Source: Sphingopyxis sp. LC81 | Lineage (GTDB): Bacteria; Pseudomonadota; Alphaproteobacteria; Sphingomonadales; Sphingomonadaceae | Assembly: GCF_000756375.1 (NCBI RefSeq) | Contig: NZ_JNFD01000001.1 | Location: 297,878 to 361,877, forward strand | Direction of reading: 5' to 3' | DNA: 64,000 bases | In this document: piece after piece, positions 28,058 to 36,754 of the stretch | Position numbering within the stretch: position 1 is the stretch's first letter | Layout: every line of letters begins with the position of its first letter | Translations under genes and position numbers: made by a program | Notes under the pieces: generated by a model | What the model was told of the DNA's origin: nothing | Seen by the model: the letters and a program-made list of their open reading frames with translations, nothing else | Database searches by the model: none

Positions 28058-29239
28058 ATGACGGCGGGCGAAGGCATATCGGATCGGGCGCAGGCGATCG
28101 CCGAAAAGGTCGAAACCTTTGTGCGTGAAATTGTGGTCCCGTACGAAGCCGATCCGCGCCGCGACCATCACGGCGCGCCGACCGACGAGTTGGTGATGGA
28201 AATGCGCGAACATGCGCGCGCCGCGGGTGTGCTCACGCCGCATATCTTCGACGACGGCAGCCACCTCAACCAGCGCGAGACCGCAGTCGTCCTCATCAAG
28301 AGCGGCCTGTCCCCGCTCGGCCCGCTCGCGTGCAACACGATGGCGCCCGACGAGGGCAATATGTATCTGCTCGGCAAGGAAGGCAGCCCCGAACTCAAGG
28401 AGCGTTTCCTGAAGCCGATGGTCGAGGGGCGCGTCCGCTCGGCCTTCTTCATGACCGAGCCCGCCGAGGACGGCGGCGCCGGGTCCGACCCGTCGATGAT
28501 GAAGACGACGTGCCATCCCGACGGCAACCACTGGGTCATCAACGGCCGCAAGACCTTCATCACCGGAGCCCAAGGCGCGCGCGTCGGGATCGTGATGGCG
28601 AAGTCCGAACAGGGCGCGTGCATGTTCCTCGTCGACCTGCCCGACCCCGCGATCCGTATCGATCATGTCCCCAACACGATCGACAGTTCGATGCCCGGCG
28701 GTCACGCGACGCTGACGATCGACAACCTCCGTGTCCCCGCCGACCAGATGCTGGGCGAGGCCGGCGAAGGCTTTCGCTATGCGCAGGTCCGCCTGTCCCC
28801 TGCCCGCCTGTCGCATTGCATGCGCTGGCTTGGCGCGTGCATCCGCGCGCACGAGATCGCGACCGACTATGCGAACCGCCGCGAAGCGTTCGGCAAGCCG
28901 CTGATCGACCATGAAGGTGTCGGCTTCATGCTCGCCGAAAATATGATCGACCTTAAACAGGCCGAACTGATGATCGACTGGTGCGCGGGCGTCCTAGACA
29001 CCGGATCGCTCGGCACCGTCGAAAGCTCGATGGCGAAGGTCGCTGTGTCGGAGGCGCTGATGCGTATCGCCGATCGCTGCGTCCAGGTGATGGGCGGCAC
29101 CGGGGTGACCGACAAGACGATCGTCGAACAGGTGTTCCGCGAGGTCCGCGCCTTCCGCATTTATGACGGCCCGACCGAGGTTCACAAATGGAGCCTCGCC
29201 AAGAAGATCCGCCGCGACTGGAAAGCCGGGCTCGCCTGA
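28058..29239 (+). CDS. Acyl-CoA dehydrogenase (ACAD10/11-like)
   Basis: FAD enzyme forming the alpha-beta double bond in acyl-CoAs. 393 residues, three-domain architecture: N-terminal helices, middle beta domain from FFMTEPAEDGGAGSDPS to about 235, and C-terminal helices with RREAFGKPL and VQVMGGTGVTD. The end RIYDGPTEVHKW carries the Glu expected as catalytic base. It is first after operator copy 1. Confidence 0.88.
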   Translation: MTAGEGISDRAQAIAEKVETFVREIVVPYEADPRRDHHGAPTDELVMEMREHARAAGVLTPHIFDDGSHLNQRETAVVLIKSGLSPLGPLACNTMAPDEGNMYLLGKEGSPELKERFLKPMVEGRVRSAFFMTEPAEDGGAGSDPSMMKTTCHPDGNHWVINGRKTFITGAQGARVGIVMAKSEQGACMFLVDLPDPAIRIDHVPNTIDSSMPGGHATLTIDNLRVPADQMLGEAGEGFRYAQVRLSPARLSHCMRWLGACIRAHEIATDYANRREAFGKPLIDHEGVGFMLAENMIDLKQAELMIDWCAGVLDTGSLGTVESSMAKVAVSEALMRIADRCVQVMGGTGVTDKTIVEQVFREVRAFRIYDGPTEVHKWSLAKKIRRDWKAGLA

Positions 29240-29282
29240 CACGACCGCCAGTTGCGCGGCGAAAAGCGTAGCGTCAAAGGGC

Positions 29283-29298
29283 TTGACGTTTACGTCAA
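29283..29298. promoter_or_regulatory. 16-bp palindromic operator candidate (copy 2)
   Basis: TTGACGTTTACGTCAA, differing from copy 1 at one base. The 16 bases that follow are also shared with copy 1 except for two changes. It stands 51 bases before the 29350 start and may control the acyl-CoA dehydrogenase/SDR/thiolase/CoA-transferase run. Confidence 0.65.
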
Positions 29299-29349
29299 CG
29301 TCCGGTTCACTGGCCGGAACAAGATGATGGGAGAAGGACGGGTGCGCGC

Positions 29350-30444
29350 ATGACGATCCTCTACGACGAAGGCCAGCAGGCGATCGCGACCGAGTCGCGG
29401 CGCGTTCTCGAAGCGCGGGTCAGCAAGGATGCGCTGTTGCCGTTGCTCGAAGCCACCGGCGAATATCATCGGCCGTTCTGGGACACCGCGAAGGAACAGG
29501 GCTGGACCGCGCTCGCGCTTCCCGAATCCGAAGGTGGCCTCGGTCTCGGGCTGGTCGAGCTCGGTCTGATCGCGCATCAGGCGGGTCGCAGCATCAGCGG
29601 CGCGCCGTTCCTGACGTCGAGTTTCGGCGCGGCGAAGGCTATCGAACTCTTCGGCTCCGACGTGCAAAAGGCTCGCTGGTTGCCGGGGTTGGCGAGCGGC
29701 GAACTTATCGGCGCGATCGCTTTTTCGGCTGGCCCCGACGTGCTGCCTGGCCGGCCCGATGTGACTTTTGCCAGCGACCGGCTCGATGGAACGGCGCGCG
29801 GCGTGTCGGGCGGGCTCGCCGCCGATGTTGCGATCGTGCTTGCGAACGGTCCGGACGCGCCGGTGCTCGCGCTCGTCGAGCTTGCCGGGGTACAGCGTTC
29901 CGCTGTTGCAAGCTTCGATAACAGTCGCCTGATTGCCGACCTCGACCTTTCCGGAGCGCCGGCGGAAACGCTGGCGGTCGGCGACGCAGCCCGCGACGCC
30001 GCGCTCCATATCCTGGCGTTGCAGGCCGTGGTGACCGCGCACGAGCAGACCGGCGGCGCCGAGGTGCTGATGGAAATCGCGCGCGATTATGCCCTCACCC
30101 GCCGCGCCTTCGGCCAGCCGATCGGCGCTTTCCAGTCGGTGAAGCATCGTATCGCCGAGCTTTACGGGCTCGTCGAACTGGCGCGCGCGAACTGCGTCCA
30201 TGCTGCGGCGTGCGAAGGCGCGGCCGATTTCATCACCGCCGCGGCCGCGGCGCGTCTGTCAGCGACCGAGGCCTATGACACGGCGGCACGCGATTGCATC
30301 CAGATTCATGGCGGCATTGGCGTGACGTGGGAAATCGGCCTGCACCTCCATATGCGCCGCGCGCGCAGCCTCGCGATCGAGCAGGGCAGCAGCCTGTTCT
30401 GGGAAGATGTCCTCGTCGACCGGCTGGCAGGAGAAGCCGCATGA
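29350..30444 (+). CDS. Acyl-CoA dehydrogenase, probable non-catalytic partner subunit
   Basis: 364 residues with the acyl-CoA dehydrogenase fold (WTALALPESEGGLGLG; RRAFGQPIGAFQSVKH; IQIHGGIGVTWE). The middle domain is reduced, without the usual TEP..GSD loop. The C-terminus ends IEQGSSLFWEDVLVDR instead of the GT.EI catalytic-Glu segment. This matches one half of two-gene heteromeric acyl-CoA dehydrogenases (FadE26/27 style); the partner is the next gene, overlapping by 4 bases. Confidence 0.82.
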   Translation: MTILYDEGQQAIATESRRVLEARVSKDALLPLLEATGEYHRPFWDTAKEQGWTALALPESEGGLGLGLVELGLIAHQAGRSISGAPFLTSSFGAAKAIELFGSDVQKARWLPGLASGELIGAIAFSAGPDVLPGRPDVTFASDRLDGTARGVSGGLAADVAIVLANGPDAPVLALVELAGVQRSAVASFDNSRLIADLDLSGAPAETLAVGDAARDAALHILALQAVVTAHEQTGGAEVLMEIARDYALTRRAFGQPIGAFQSVKHRIAELYGLVELARANCVHAAACEGAADFITAAAAARLSATEAYDTAARDCIQIHGGIGVTWEIGLHLHMRRARSLAIEQGSSLFWEDVLVDRLAGEAA

Positions 30445-31646
30445 GCGATCTAGAAGCCTATCGGGCCAAGGCCGCGGCCTGGCTCGCCTCGATGGCGCCG
30501 ACCTTTGGCCGCGATGCGCGCAAGGGGCTGTCCGAAGCCGATGACCTTGCGCTCGGCCGCCGTTACCAGAAGGCGAAGTTCGACGCGGGCTATGCCGGGA
30601 TCAACTGGCCTGTCGAATATGGCGGCCAGGGCCTCGGCCATCTCGAAAAGGTGACCTTCGACGCCGAGGAAATGAAGCACGGCTTCCCGAGCTTCTACTT
30701 CGGCATCTCGCTCGGCATGCCCGTGCCCGTGCTGATGCAGTTCGGCAGCGACAAGGAGTTCGTCAAGGAACGCGTACTGAAGGCGTTACAGGGCGAGGAA
30801 ATCTGGTGCCAGCTCTTTTCCGAACCGTCGGGCGGGTCGGACCTTGCGGGCCTGCGCACCAAGGCTGAACCCGATGGCAACGGGTGGAAGATCAACGGGC
30901 AGAAAGTGTGGACCAGCTGGGCGCATTATAGCGACTATGGGGTCATCGTCGTGCGCACCGATCCCAATGTGCCGAAGCATAAGGGCCTCACCTATTTCTG
31001 GGTCGACATGAAGGCGCCGGGCGTCACCGTGCGCCCGATCAAGCTTGCGGGCGGTGACAGTCACGTCAACGAGGTGTTCTTCGACGATGTGAAAATCACC
31101 GACGATCACCGCATGTCGCCGGTCGGCGGGGGCTTTGCTGTCGCGATCGCGACGCTGATGATCGAACGCTATGTCGCGACTGACAGCGCGGGCTTCGGTC
31201 CGCATCTCGACCTGTTCGTCGAGCTGGCGAAAGAGGTGCAGCTCAATGGTCGTCCAGCGATCGAGGATGGCCGAATCCGGCAACAGATCGCGCGCAACCA
31301 TGCGATGCGTTCGGGGCTCGATTCGATCAATGTGCGCGCGCGGCTGATGATGCAGGCGGGGATGATACCGGGACCCGAAGGCTCGCTCAATAAGCTGGTC
31401 GCGGTGCGCTCGCGCCAGAAATTGTCCGAGCTTGCCATCGACCTGCAGGGCAGCGACGGCTTCCTCTTCGACGAACATGCCTCGCAAAAGGAGGATTGGG
31501 CGTCGAGCTGGATCAACGCCCCCACCGGCCGCATCGCGGGGGGATCGGACGAGACGTTGCTCAACACGATTGCGGAGAAGGTCCTTGGCCTGCCGCAGGA
31601 CCATCGCCCCGACAAGGGCATCCCGTTCAACCAGATCCCAGCCTGA
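30441..31646 (+). CDS. Acyl-CoA dehydrogenase, catalytic partner
   Basis: 401 residues. FAD/substrate motifs WCQLFSEPSGGSDLAGL, VNGQKVWTSWAHY-type strand (here INGQKVWTSWAHY) and a long linker typical of the FadE-type group. The C-terminus GGSDETLLNTIAEKVLGLP places a Glu at the catalytic base position. The ATG overlaps the preceding gene's stop (ATGA), consistent with equal synthesis of two subunits. An SDR gene follows after 12 bases. Confidence 0.86.
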   Translation: MSDLEAYRAKAAAWLASMAPTFGRDARKGLSEADDLALGRRYQKAKFDAGYAGINWPVEYGGQGLGHLEKVTFDAEEMKHGFPSFYFGISLGMPVPVLMQFGSDKEFVKERVLKALQGEEIWCQLFSEPSGGSDLAGLRTKAEPDGNGWKINGQKVWTSWAHYSDYGVIVVRTDPNVPKHKGLTYFWVDMKAPGVTVRPIKLAGGDSHVNEVFFDDVKITDDHRMSPVGGGFAVAIATLMIERYVATDSAGFGPHLDLFVELAKEVQLNGRPAIEDGRIRQQIARNHAMRSGLDSINVRARLMMQAGMIPGPEGSLNKLVAVRSRQKLSELAIDLQGSDGFLFDEHASQKEDWASSWINAPTGRIAGGSDETLLNTIAEKVLGLPQDHRPDKGIPFNQIPA

Positions 31647-31658
31647 GGAGGCGCGCCC

Positions 31659-32441
31659 ATGAAAATCGATTCCAGTATTGCGGCAGTTGTCACCGGCGGC
31701 GCATCGGGTCTTGGCCGTGCGACCGCCGAAGCGCTTGCCGCTTTGGGCGTGAAGGTCACGATCTTCGACATCAACGACGCGCTCGGCGAAGAGGTCGCGG
31801 CGTCGATCGGCGGGCTGTTCGTCCATGTCGACATCACCGACGAGCAATCGGTCCTCGATGGCTATGCCAGGGCGCGCGCCGCGCAGGGACAGGAGCGCGT
31901 CTGCGTCCATTGCGCGATGACCTCGCGCCGCGGCAAGACGCTCGCCTATGACAAGGAAACGGGCCAATTCCGCCGAACCCCGACCGAAGATTATGCCTAT
32001 GGCGTCGCGGGCATATTGACCGCGAGCTATCGCATCGGGTCGATCGCCGCCGAAGGCATGGCGACGCTGCCCGAGCTGGAGGATGGAGAACGTGGCGCGA
32101 TCATCTTCACTGCGTCGGTCGCGGCGCAGGACGCGCAGATCGGGCAGGTCATCTATGGCTCGGCCAAGGCGGGCGTGAACGGGCTCGTGCTGCCGATGGC
32201 GCGCGACCTGATGGACCTTGGCATTCGGGTCAATTCGATCATGCCCGGTGTGTTCGGAACCCCGCTGCTCGGCAATATGAATCCGAAGGTGAAGGAGAGC
32301 CTCGAAGCCTCGGTCCCCTTCCCCAAGCGCCTCGGCAAGGCTGAGGAATATGCGAGCCTCGCGATGGAAATGGTGCGCAACAATTATTTCAACGGCCAGG
32401 CGGTCCGCCTCGACGGCGCGATCCGCATGGCCCCCCGTTAA
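31659..32441 (+). CDS. Short-chain dehydrogenase/reductase (3-hydroxyacyl-CoA dehydrogenase type 2-like)
   Basis: 260 residues. The Rossmann motif TGGASGLGRA is at 13-22, the NAD-preferring Asp in IFDIND, and catalytic Ser/Tyr/Lys in TASVA and YGSAK. The usual NAG motif is replaced by CAMTS. The C-terminal MPGVFGTPLL and QAVRLDGAIRM resemble HSD17B10-like 3-hydroxyacyl-CoA dehydrogenases, fitting the third beta-oxidation step in this cluster. Confidence 0.85.
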   Translation: MKIDSSIAAVVTGGASGLGRATAEALAALGVKVTIFDINDALGEEVAASIGGLFVHVDITDEQSVLDGYARARAAQGQERVCVHCAMTSRRGKTLAYDKETGQFRRTPTEDYAYGVAGILTASYRIGSIAAEGMATLPELEDGERGAIIFTASVAAQDAQIGQVIYGSAKAGVNGLVLPMARDLMDLGIRVNSIMPGVFGTPLLGNMNPKVKESLEASVPFPKRLGKAEEYASLAMEMVRNNYFNGQAVRLDGAIRMAPR

Positions 32442-32467
32442 TCTCCCCGACCGAAAGGAATTTCATC

Positions 32468-33718
32468 ATGGCCGAAGCCTATATCATCGACGCCGTTCGC
32501 ACCCCCCGCGGAGTCGGCAAGCCCGGCAAGGGTGCCTTGTCGCATCTTCACCCCCAGCATCTGGCCGCGACGGTGCTCGCCGCGATCCGCGACCGCAACA
32601 ATCTCGACACCGCGACGGTTGATGACATCGTCTGGTCGACGTCGTCGCAAAATGGCAAGCAGGGCGGCGACCTCGGCCGCATGGCGGCGCTGTCGGCGGG
32701 CTATGACACCAAGGCGAGCGGGACGACGCTCGACCGCTTTTGCGGCGGCGGGATCAGCTCGGTGAACTTCGCCGCCGCCAGCGTGATGAGCGGCATGGAA
32801 GATTGCGTGATCGCGGGCGGCACCGAGATGATGAGCTATACCACGGCTTACGCTGCCGAACAGGCGAACGCCGGCCTGCCGCCGCGGTTGATGGGGTCGG
32901 GCCACGAAGCGCTCGACGAACTCCACCCGCAATCGCATCAGGGTGTCTGCGGCGATGCGATCGCGACGATCGAGGGTATCAGCCGCGAAGCGCTCGACGC
33001 GCTCGCGCTGGTCAGCCAGCAACGCGCCGACCGCGCGATCAAGGAAGGCCGTTTCGCGAAGTCGGTGGTGCCGGTTCTCAATCCCGACGGCAGCGTTGCG
33101 CTCGACCATGAGGAGTTCCCGCGTCCTGAAACCACCGCCGAGGGGCTTGCCTCGCTGAAGCCCGCCTTCACGGGCCTTGCCGATTTCGACCTCGGCGGCG
33201 GCTTCACCTTCCGCAAGCAGGTCAACCGCCGCTATCCCGATGTCGAAATCCAGCATTTCCACCACGCCGGCAACTCGTCGGGTGTCGTGGACGGCGCCGC
33301 GGCGCTGCTCCTGACGTCGAAGGAATATGCCGACAAGCATGGCCTGAAGCCGCGTGCCCGCGTCGTCGCCTATGCCAATATTGGCGATGATCCGACGCTG
33401 ATGCTCAATGCCCCCGTTCCGGCGGCGAAGAAGGTGCTCGAAAAGGCCGGCCTCAAAAAGGAAGACATCGACGTCTGGGAAATCAACGAAGCCTTCTCGG
33501 TCGTTGCTGAGAAGTTCATCCGCGATCTCGACCTCGACCGCGAGAAGGTGAACATCAACGGCGGCGCGATGGCGCTCGGCCATCCGATCGGCGCGACGGG
33601 GTCGATCCTGATCGGCACCGCGCTCGACGAACTCGAACGTTCGGGCGGCCGCTATGGCCTCGTCACCATGTGCGCCGCGGGCGGCATGGCACCCGCGATC
33701 ATCATCGAACGTATCTGA
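32468..33718 (+). CDS. Acetyl-CoA C-acyltransferase (thiolase)
   Basis: 416 residues. The nucleophilic Cys92 is in DRFCGGGI; the C-terminal catalytic motifs are EINEAFSVV, MALGHPIGATG and MCAAGGMA. It cleaves 3-ketoacyl-CoA with CoA, the last beta-oxidation step. Preceded by GAAAGGAA before the ATG and 26 bases from the SDR gene. Confidence 0.92.
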   Translation: MAEAYIIDAVRTPRGVGKPGKGALSHLHPQHLAATVLAAIRDRNNLDTATVDDIVWSTSSQNGKQGGDLGRMAALSAGYDTKASGTTLDRFCGGGISSVNFAAASVMSGMEDCVIAGGTEMMSYTTAYAAEQANAGLPPRLMGSGHEALDELHPQSHQGVCGDAIATIEGISREALDALALVSQQRADRAIKEGRFAKSVVPVLNPDGSVALDHEEFPRPETTAEGLASLKPAFTGLADFDLGGGFTFRKQVNRRYPDVEIQHFHHAGNSSGVVDGAAALLLTSKEYADKHGLKPRARVVAYANIGDDPTLMLNAPVPAAKKVLEKAGLKKEDIDVWEINEAFSVVAEKFIRDLDLDREKVNINGGAMALGHPIGATGSILIGTALDELERSGGRYGLVTMCAAGGMAPAIIIERI

Positions 33719-33731
33719 GCGGGAGGCTGAC

Positions 33732-34862
33732 ATGACGGGACCGCTCAAAGGCATAAGGATTGTCGAATTTGCCGGGATCGGTCCCGGTCCCTTTTGCGGC
33801 ATGATGCTCGCCGACCATGGCGCCGAGGTGATCCGTATCGACCGCCCCGGCGGCTTTATGGACCCGCGTGATCCGCTGAGCCGCAACCGCACGTCGATTG
33901 CGCTCGATATGAAAAATCCCGCGGCCGTGCAGATCGCGCGCGAGCTGTGCAAAAGCGCCGACGGGATCATCGAGGGCTATCGGCCGGGGGTGATGGAACG
34001 GCTCGGGCTCGGGCCGGAAGTCCTGCTCGTCGACAATCCGAAGCTCGTTTACGGCCGGATGACCGGCTGGGGCCAGTTCGGCCCCTATGCGCAGGCGGCG
34101 GGACACGACATCAACTATATCTCGCTGTCGGGCGTCCTCCACGGCATCGGGCGCGCGGGTGAAAAGCCCGTCCCGCCGGTCAATTATGTCGGCGATTTTG
34201 GCGGCGGCGGGATGATGCTCGCCTTCGGCATGTCGAACGCACTTGTCCACGCCGCCAAGACCGGCGAGGGTCAGGTGATCGATTGCGCGATGACCGACGG
34301 CTCGGCGCTGCTCGCGGGCATGACGTGGGGCTTCCACGCCGCAGGCCGGCTCAAGGACGAAGCCGGCGTCAACATGCTCGACGGCGCGGCGCATTTTTAC
34401 GACAGCTATGCCTGTTCCGATGACAAATATATCTCGATCGGGTCGATCGAGCCGCAATTCTATGCGCTGCTGCGTGAGAAGACCGGGCTGGTCGACGATC
34501 CCGATTTCGATGCGCAGCTGGACCCGTCGAAATGGGGTGTGCTGAAGGAAAAGCTGACCGCGCTGTTCAAGACGAAGACGCGCGACGAATGGTGCGCGAT
34601 CATGGAGATGACCGACGTCTGCTTCGCGCCGATCCTGTCGCTGAGGGAAGCGCCACAGCATCCGCACAATGTCGAGCGCGAGACCTTTCTGACGGTCGGC
34701 GGCGCGGTGCAGCCCGCACCTGCCCCGCGCTATTCGGCGACGGTCAACGACACGCCGCGCCCGGCGCCGGCGGTCGGCGCCGATGGTGACGCGGTGTTGG
34801 CGAGGCTGGGTTATGATGCCGAAAAGATCATCGCCCTCCGCGAAGGCGGCGCGCTGCGCTAA
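33732..34862 (+). CDS. CaiB/BaiF-type CoA-transferase or alpha-methylacyl-CoA racemase
   Basis: 376 residues. Opens MTGPLKGIRIVEFAGIGPGPF, the family III start. The catalytic Asp is in NYVGDFGGGG. The short internal region and DFGGGG pattern favour alpha-methylacyl-CoA racemase over formyl-CoA transferase, which would fit a methyl-branched substrate, but family assignment alone cannot decide. GGGAGG lies 6 bases before the ATG. Convergent with the next acyl-CoA dehydrogenase gene, with 3 bases between. Confidence 0.85.
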   Translation: MTGPLKGIRIVEFAGIGPGPFCGMMLADHGAEVIRIDRPGGFMDPRDPLSRNRTSIALDMKNPAAVQIARELCKSADGIIEGYRPGVMERLGLGPEVLLVDNPKLVYGRMTGWGQFGPYAQAAGHDINYISLSGVLHGIGRAGEKPVPPVNYVGDFGGGGMMLAFGMSNALVHAAKTGEGQVIDCAMTDGSALLAGMTWGFHAAGRLKDEAGVNMLDGAAHFYDSYACSDDKYISIGSIEPQFYALLREKTGLVDDPDFDAQLDPSKWGVLKEKLTALFKTKTRDEWCAIMEMTDVCFAPILSLREAPQHPHNVERETFLTVGGAVQPAPAPRYSATVNDTPRPAPAVGADGDAVLARLGYDAEKIIALREGGALR

Positions 34863-34865
34863 CGC

Positions 34866-35567
34866 CTAAGCCCCGCGCGCGGTCATCGCTTCCCAGAGAC
34901 CGTGCCCGCCAAGCGCGGCAACCTGACGGCCCAGCCGCGCCGCCCAAAAGGCATCATTTCCGTGCGCCCCGCGCCAGCGCATCAGCGGGACGGTCACGCG
35001 GTGGAGGTGATATTCCTCGGTAAAGCCGATCGCACCGTGCACCTGATGCGCAATCGAGGTCACGACGCCGACGGCGCGATTGGCGCGGAGCTTCGCCGCG
35101 GCGATTTCGAAATCGGCGGCGGACGCGTCGAGCCCCACTGCATCGAGCCGCAACGCCAGCGCCGCAGCCGCCGCCTCGACCGCGCGGACTTCGCATGCCA
35201 TCACGGCCAGCGATTGCTGTACCGCCTGGAACTTGCCGAGCGGCCGGCCGAATTGCTGGCGGGTGTTCACATGGTCGATCGAGAGTGTGAGCGCCTGCCC
35301 CATCGCGCCCGCCATCAGACTCACCGTTGCCGCAGGCTGATACGCTTCACCTGCGATCAACTCGGCGACCGGGAGGTCGGGAACGACCACACCGGCGATT
35401 TGCAGCACCGCGTTCACGTCGCCCCAGTCGCCGCCGAAACCATTTTCTTCCTCGGGAACCAGCAACAATCCGAAACCCGCCTCCTCGACCGGCGCAATCC
35501 CCGCCGTCACGGCTTCAGCGAAGACCGCGCGTGCCGTATCGCAGAGCATGTCGCGTGCCGCGCTCAT
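34866..35567 (-). CDS. Shortened acyl-CoA dehydrogenase-like protein lacking the middle domain
   Basis: Only 233 residues versus about 380 for the family. An N-terminal helical part (to about 75) runs almost directly into the C-terminal helical domain (TRQQFGRPLGKFQAVQQ; HQVHGAIGFTEEYHLH). The middle beta domain that binds flavin and substrate appears missing, and the C-terminal RGAHGNDAFW lacks the catalytic Glu. Probably a partner subunit of the preceding 385-residue protein, with which it overlaps by 4 bases. Confidence 0.8.
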   Translation of the reverse strand: MSAARDMLCDTARAVFAEAVTAGIAPVEEAGFGLLLVPEEENGFGGDWGDVNAVLQIAGVVVPDLPVAELIAGEAYQPAATVSLMAGAMGQALTLSIDHVNTRQQFGRPLGKFQAVQQSLAVMACEVRAVEAAAAALALRLDAVGLDASAADFEIAAAKLRANRAVGVVTSIAHQVHGAIGFTEEYHLHRVTVPLMRWRGAHGNDAFWAARLGRQVAALGGHGLWEAMTARGA

Positions 35568-36703
35568 CGGAGGCCCAACCCGCGTGCGATGATCCCGCGG
35601 ATCACCTCGCGCGTTCCGCCGCGCAGCGAGAAGCTGGGCGATGCGATGAGGAGGGCGCGGAGCAGTTTCGCGAGATCATTTTCATCGTCCCAGCCGCTTG
35701 TCACAATCGCCTGCACCCGGCGCGGCATATCCTGTTCAAAGGCATTGCCGAGTTCCTTGACGACCGACGCTTCGACCATCGGATCCTCGCCGGCGGCAAG
35801 CTTCGCCGCGGTCGACATCGAGAGTTGGCGCAGCGTCCACATCTCGGCGGTGAGTTCACCGATCAAAGTCGCGAGCGCCGGGTCAGGATCGGGACCCGTT
35901 GCGTCAATCAGCGCGACGAGCAGCGCGTGGCTCGACAGATAGCGTTCGGGACCCGAGCGCTCGAGCCCGAGTTCGGCGGTGACCTGCTTCCATCCCTGCC
36001 CCCGTTCGCCGACGAGCGCGCCGTGCGGTACGAGCACATCGTCGAAAAAGACTTCGTTGAAGTCATGGTTGCCCGCCATATCGATGATCGGCCGGATCGT
36101 GATGCCGGCGGTATCGAGGTCGATCAGCAACTGGCTGAGCCCGGCGTTGCGCTCGCTGCCTTCCTCGGTCCGCACCAGCGTCAGCATGACGTGCGACAGG
36201 TGCGCGCCGGTGGTCCATATCTTCTGGCCATTGACTCGCCAGCCCTCTGCCGTTTCGCGCGCGCTCGTGCGAACAGCGGCGAGATCGGAGCCGGCGCTGG
36301 GTTCGGACAGGCCGATGCAGGCGTAAAGCTCGCCCTTCGCGATGCCCGGCAAGTAGCGCTGCCGCTGTTCTTCGCTGCCGTAACGCAGGATCAGCGGGCC
36401 GGTCTGGCGATCGGCGATCCAGTGCGCGCCGACCGGGGCGCCAGCCGCGAGCAGTTCCTCGATCACGACATAGCGTTCGAGCGGATGCCGGTCGCGGCCG
36501 CCATATCGCGCCGGCAATGTCATGCCGATGTACCCCGCCGCACCCAATGCGCGGCTGAAATCGGGATCGAAACTTGCCCAGCAGTTCGCCCGAGAAACCA
36601 CGTCGTCCTGCGGCTGGTTCGACGCAAGCCATGCCCGCAAATCGGCGCGCAGTGCGGCAATGTCGCCGGGCGGATCGAAAGGATAGAGCGCAAAGCCTTG
36701 CAT
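35564..36703 (-). CDS. Acyl-CoA dehydrogenase, catalytic partner of the shortened subunit
   Basis: 379 residues from the ATG at 36703; a second ATG at 36721 adds MHGWCD, and neither has a clear ribosome site. Motifs IGLSEPSAGSDLAAVRT, VNGQKIWTTGAHL and a final LRGGTREVIRGIIARGLG with the catalytic Glu. Overlaps the shortened gene by 4 bases, forming the second acyl-CoA dehydrogenase pair in this block. Divergent from the enoyl-CoA hydratase gene. Confidence 0.85.
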   Translation of the reverse strand: MQGFALYPFDPPGDIAALRADLRAWLASNQPQDDVVSRANCWASFDPDFSRALGAAGYIGMTLPARYGGRDRHPLERYVVIEELLAAGAPVGAHWIADRQTGPLILRYGSEEQRQRYLPGIAKGELYACIGLSEPSAGSDLAAVRTSARETAEGWRVNGQKIWTTGAHLSHVMLTLVRTEEGSERNAGLSQLLIDLDTAGITIRPIIDMAGNHDFNEVFFDDVLVPHGALVGERGQGWKQVTAELGLERSGPERYLSSHALLVALIDATGPDPDPALATLIGELTAEMWTLRQLSMSTAAKLAAGEDPMVEASVVKELGNAFEQDMPRRVQAIVTSGWDDENDLAKLLRALLIASPSFSLRGGTREVIRGIIARGLGLR

Positions 36704-36754
36704 GTCGCACCAGCCATGCAATAGCTTTGGTTAGTCAGCAAAGGATAATTGAAG

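Noticed and set aside
36722..36754. Shared promoter between the divergent acyl-CoA dehydrogenase and enoyl-CoA hydratase genes
   Set aside because: Only about 33-50 bases separate the starts, depending on the start chosen; no convincing -35/-10 pair could be placed, so I list no promoter.
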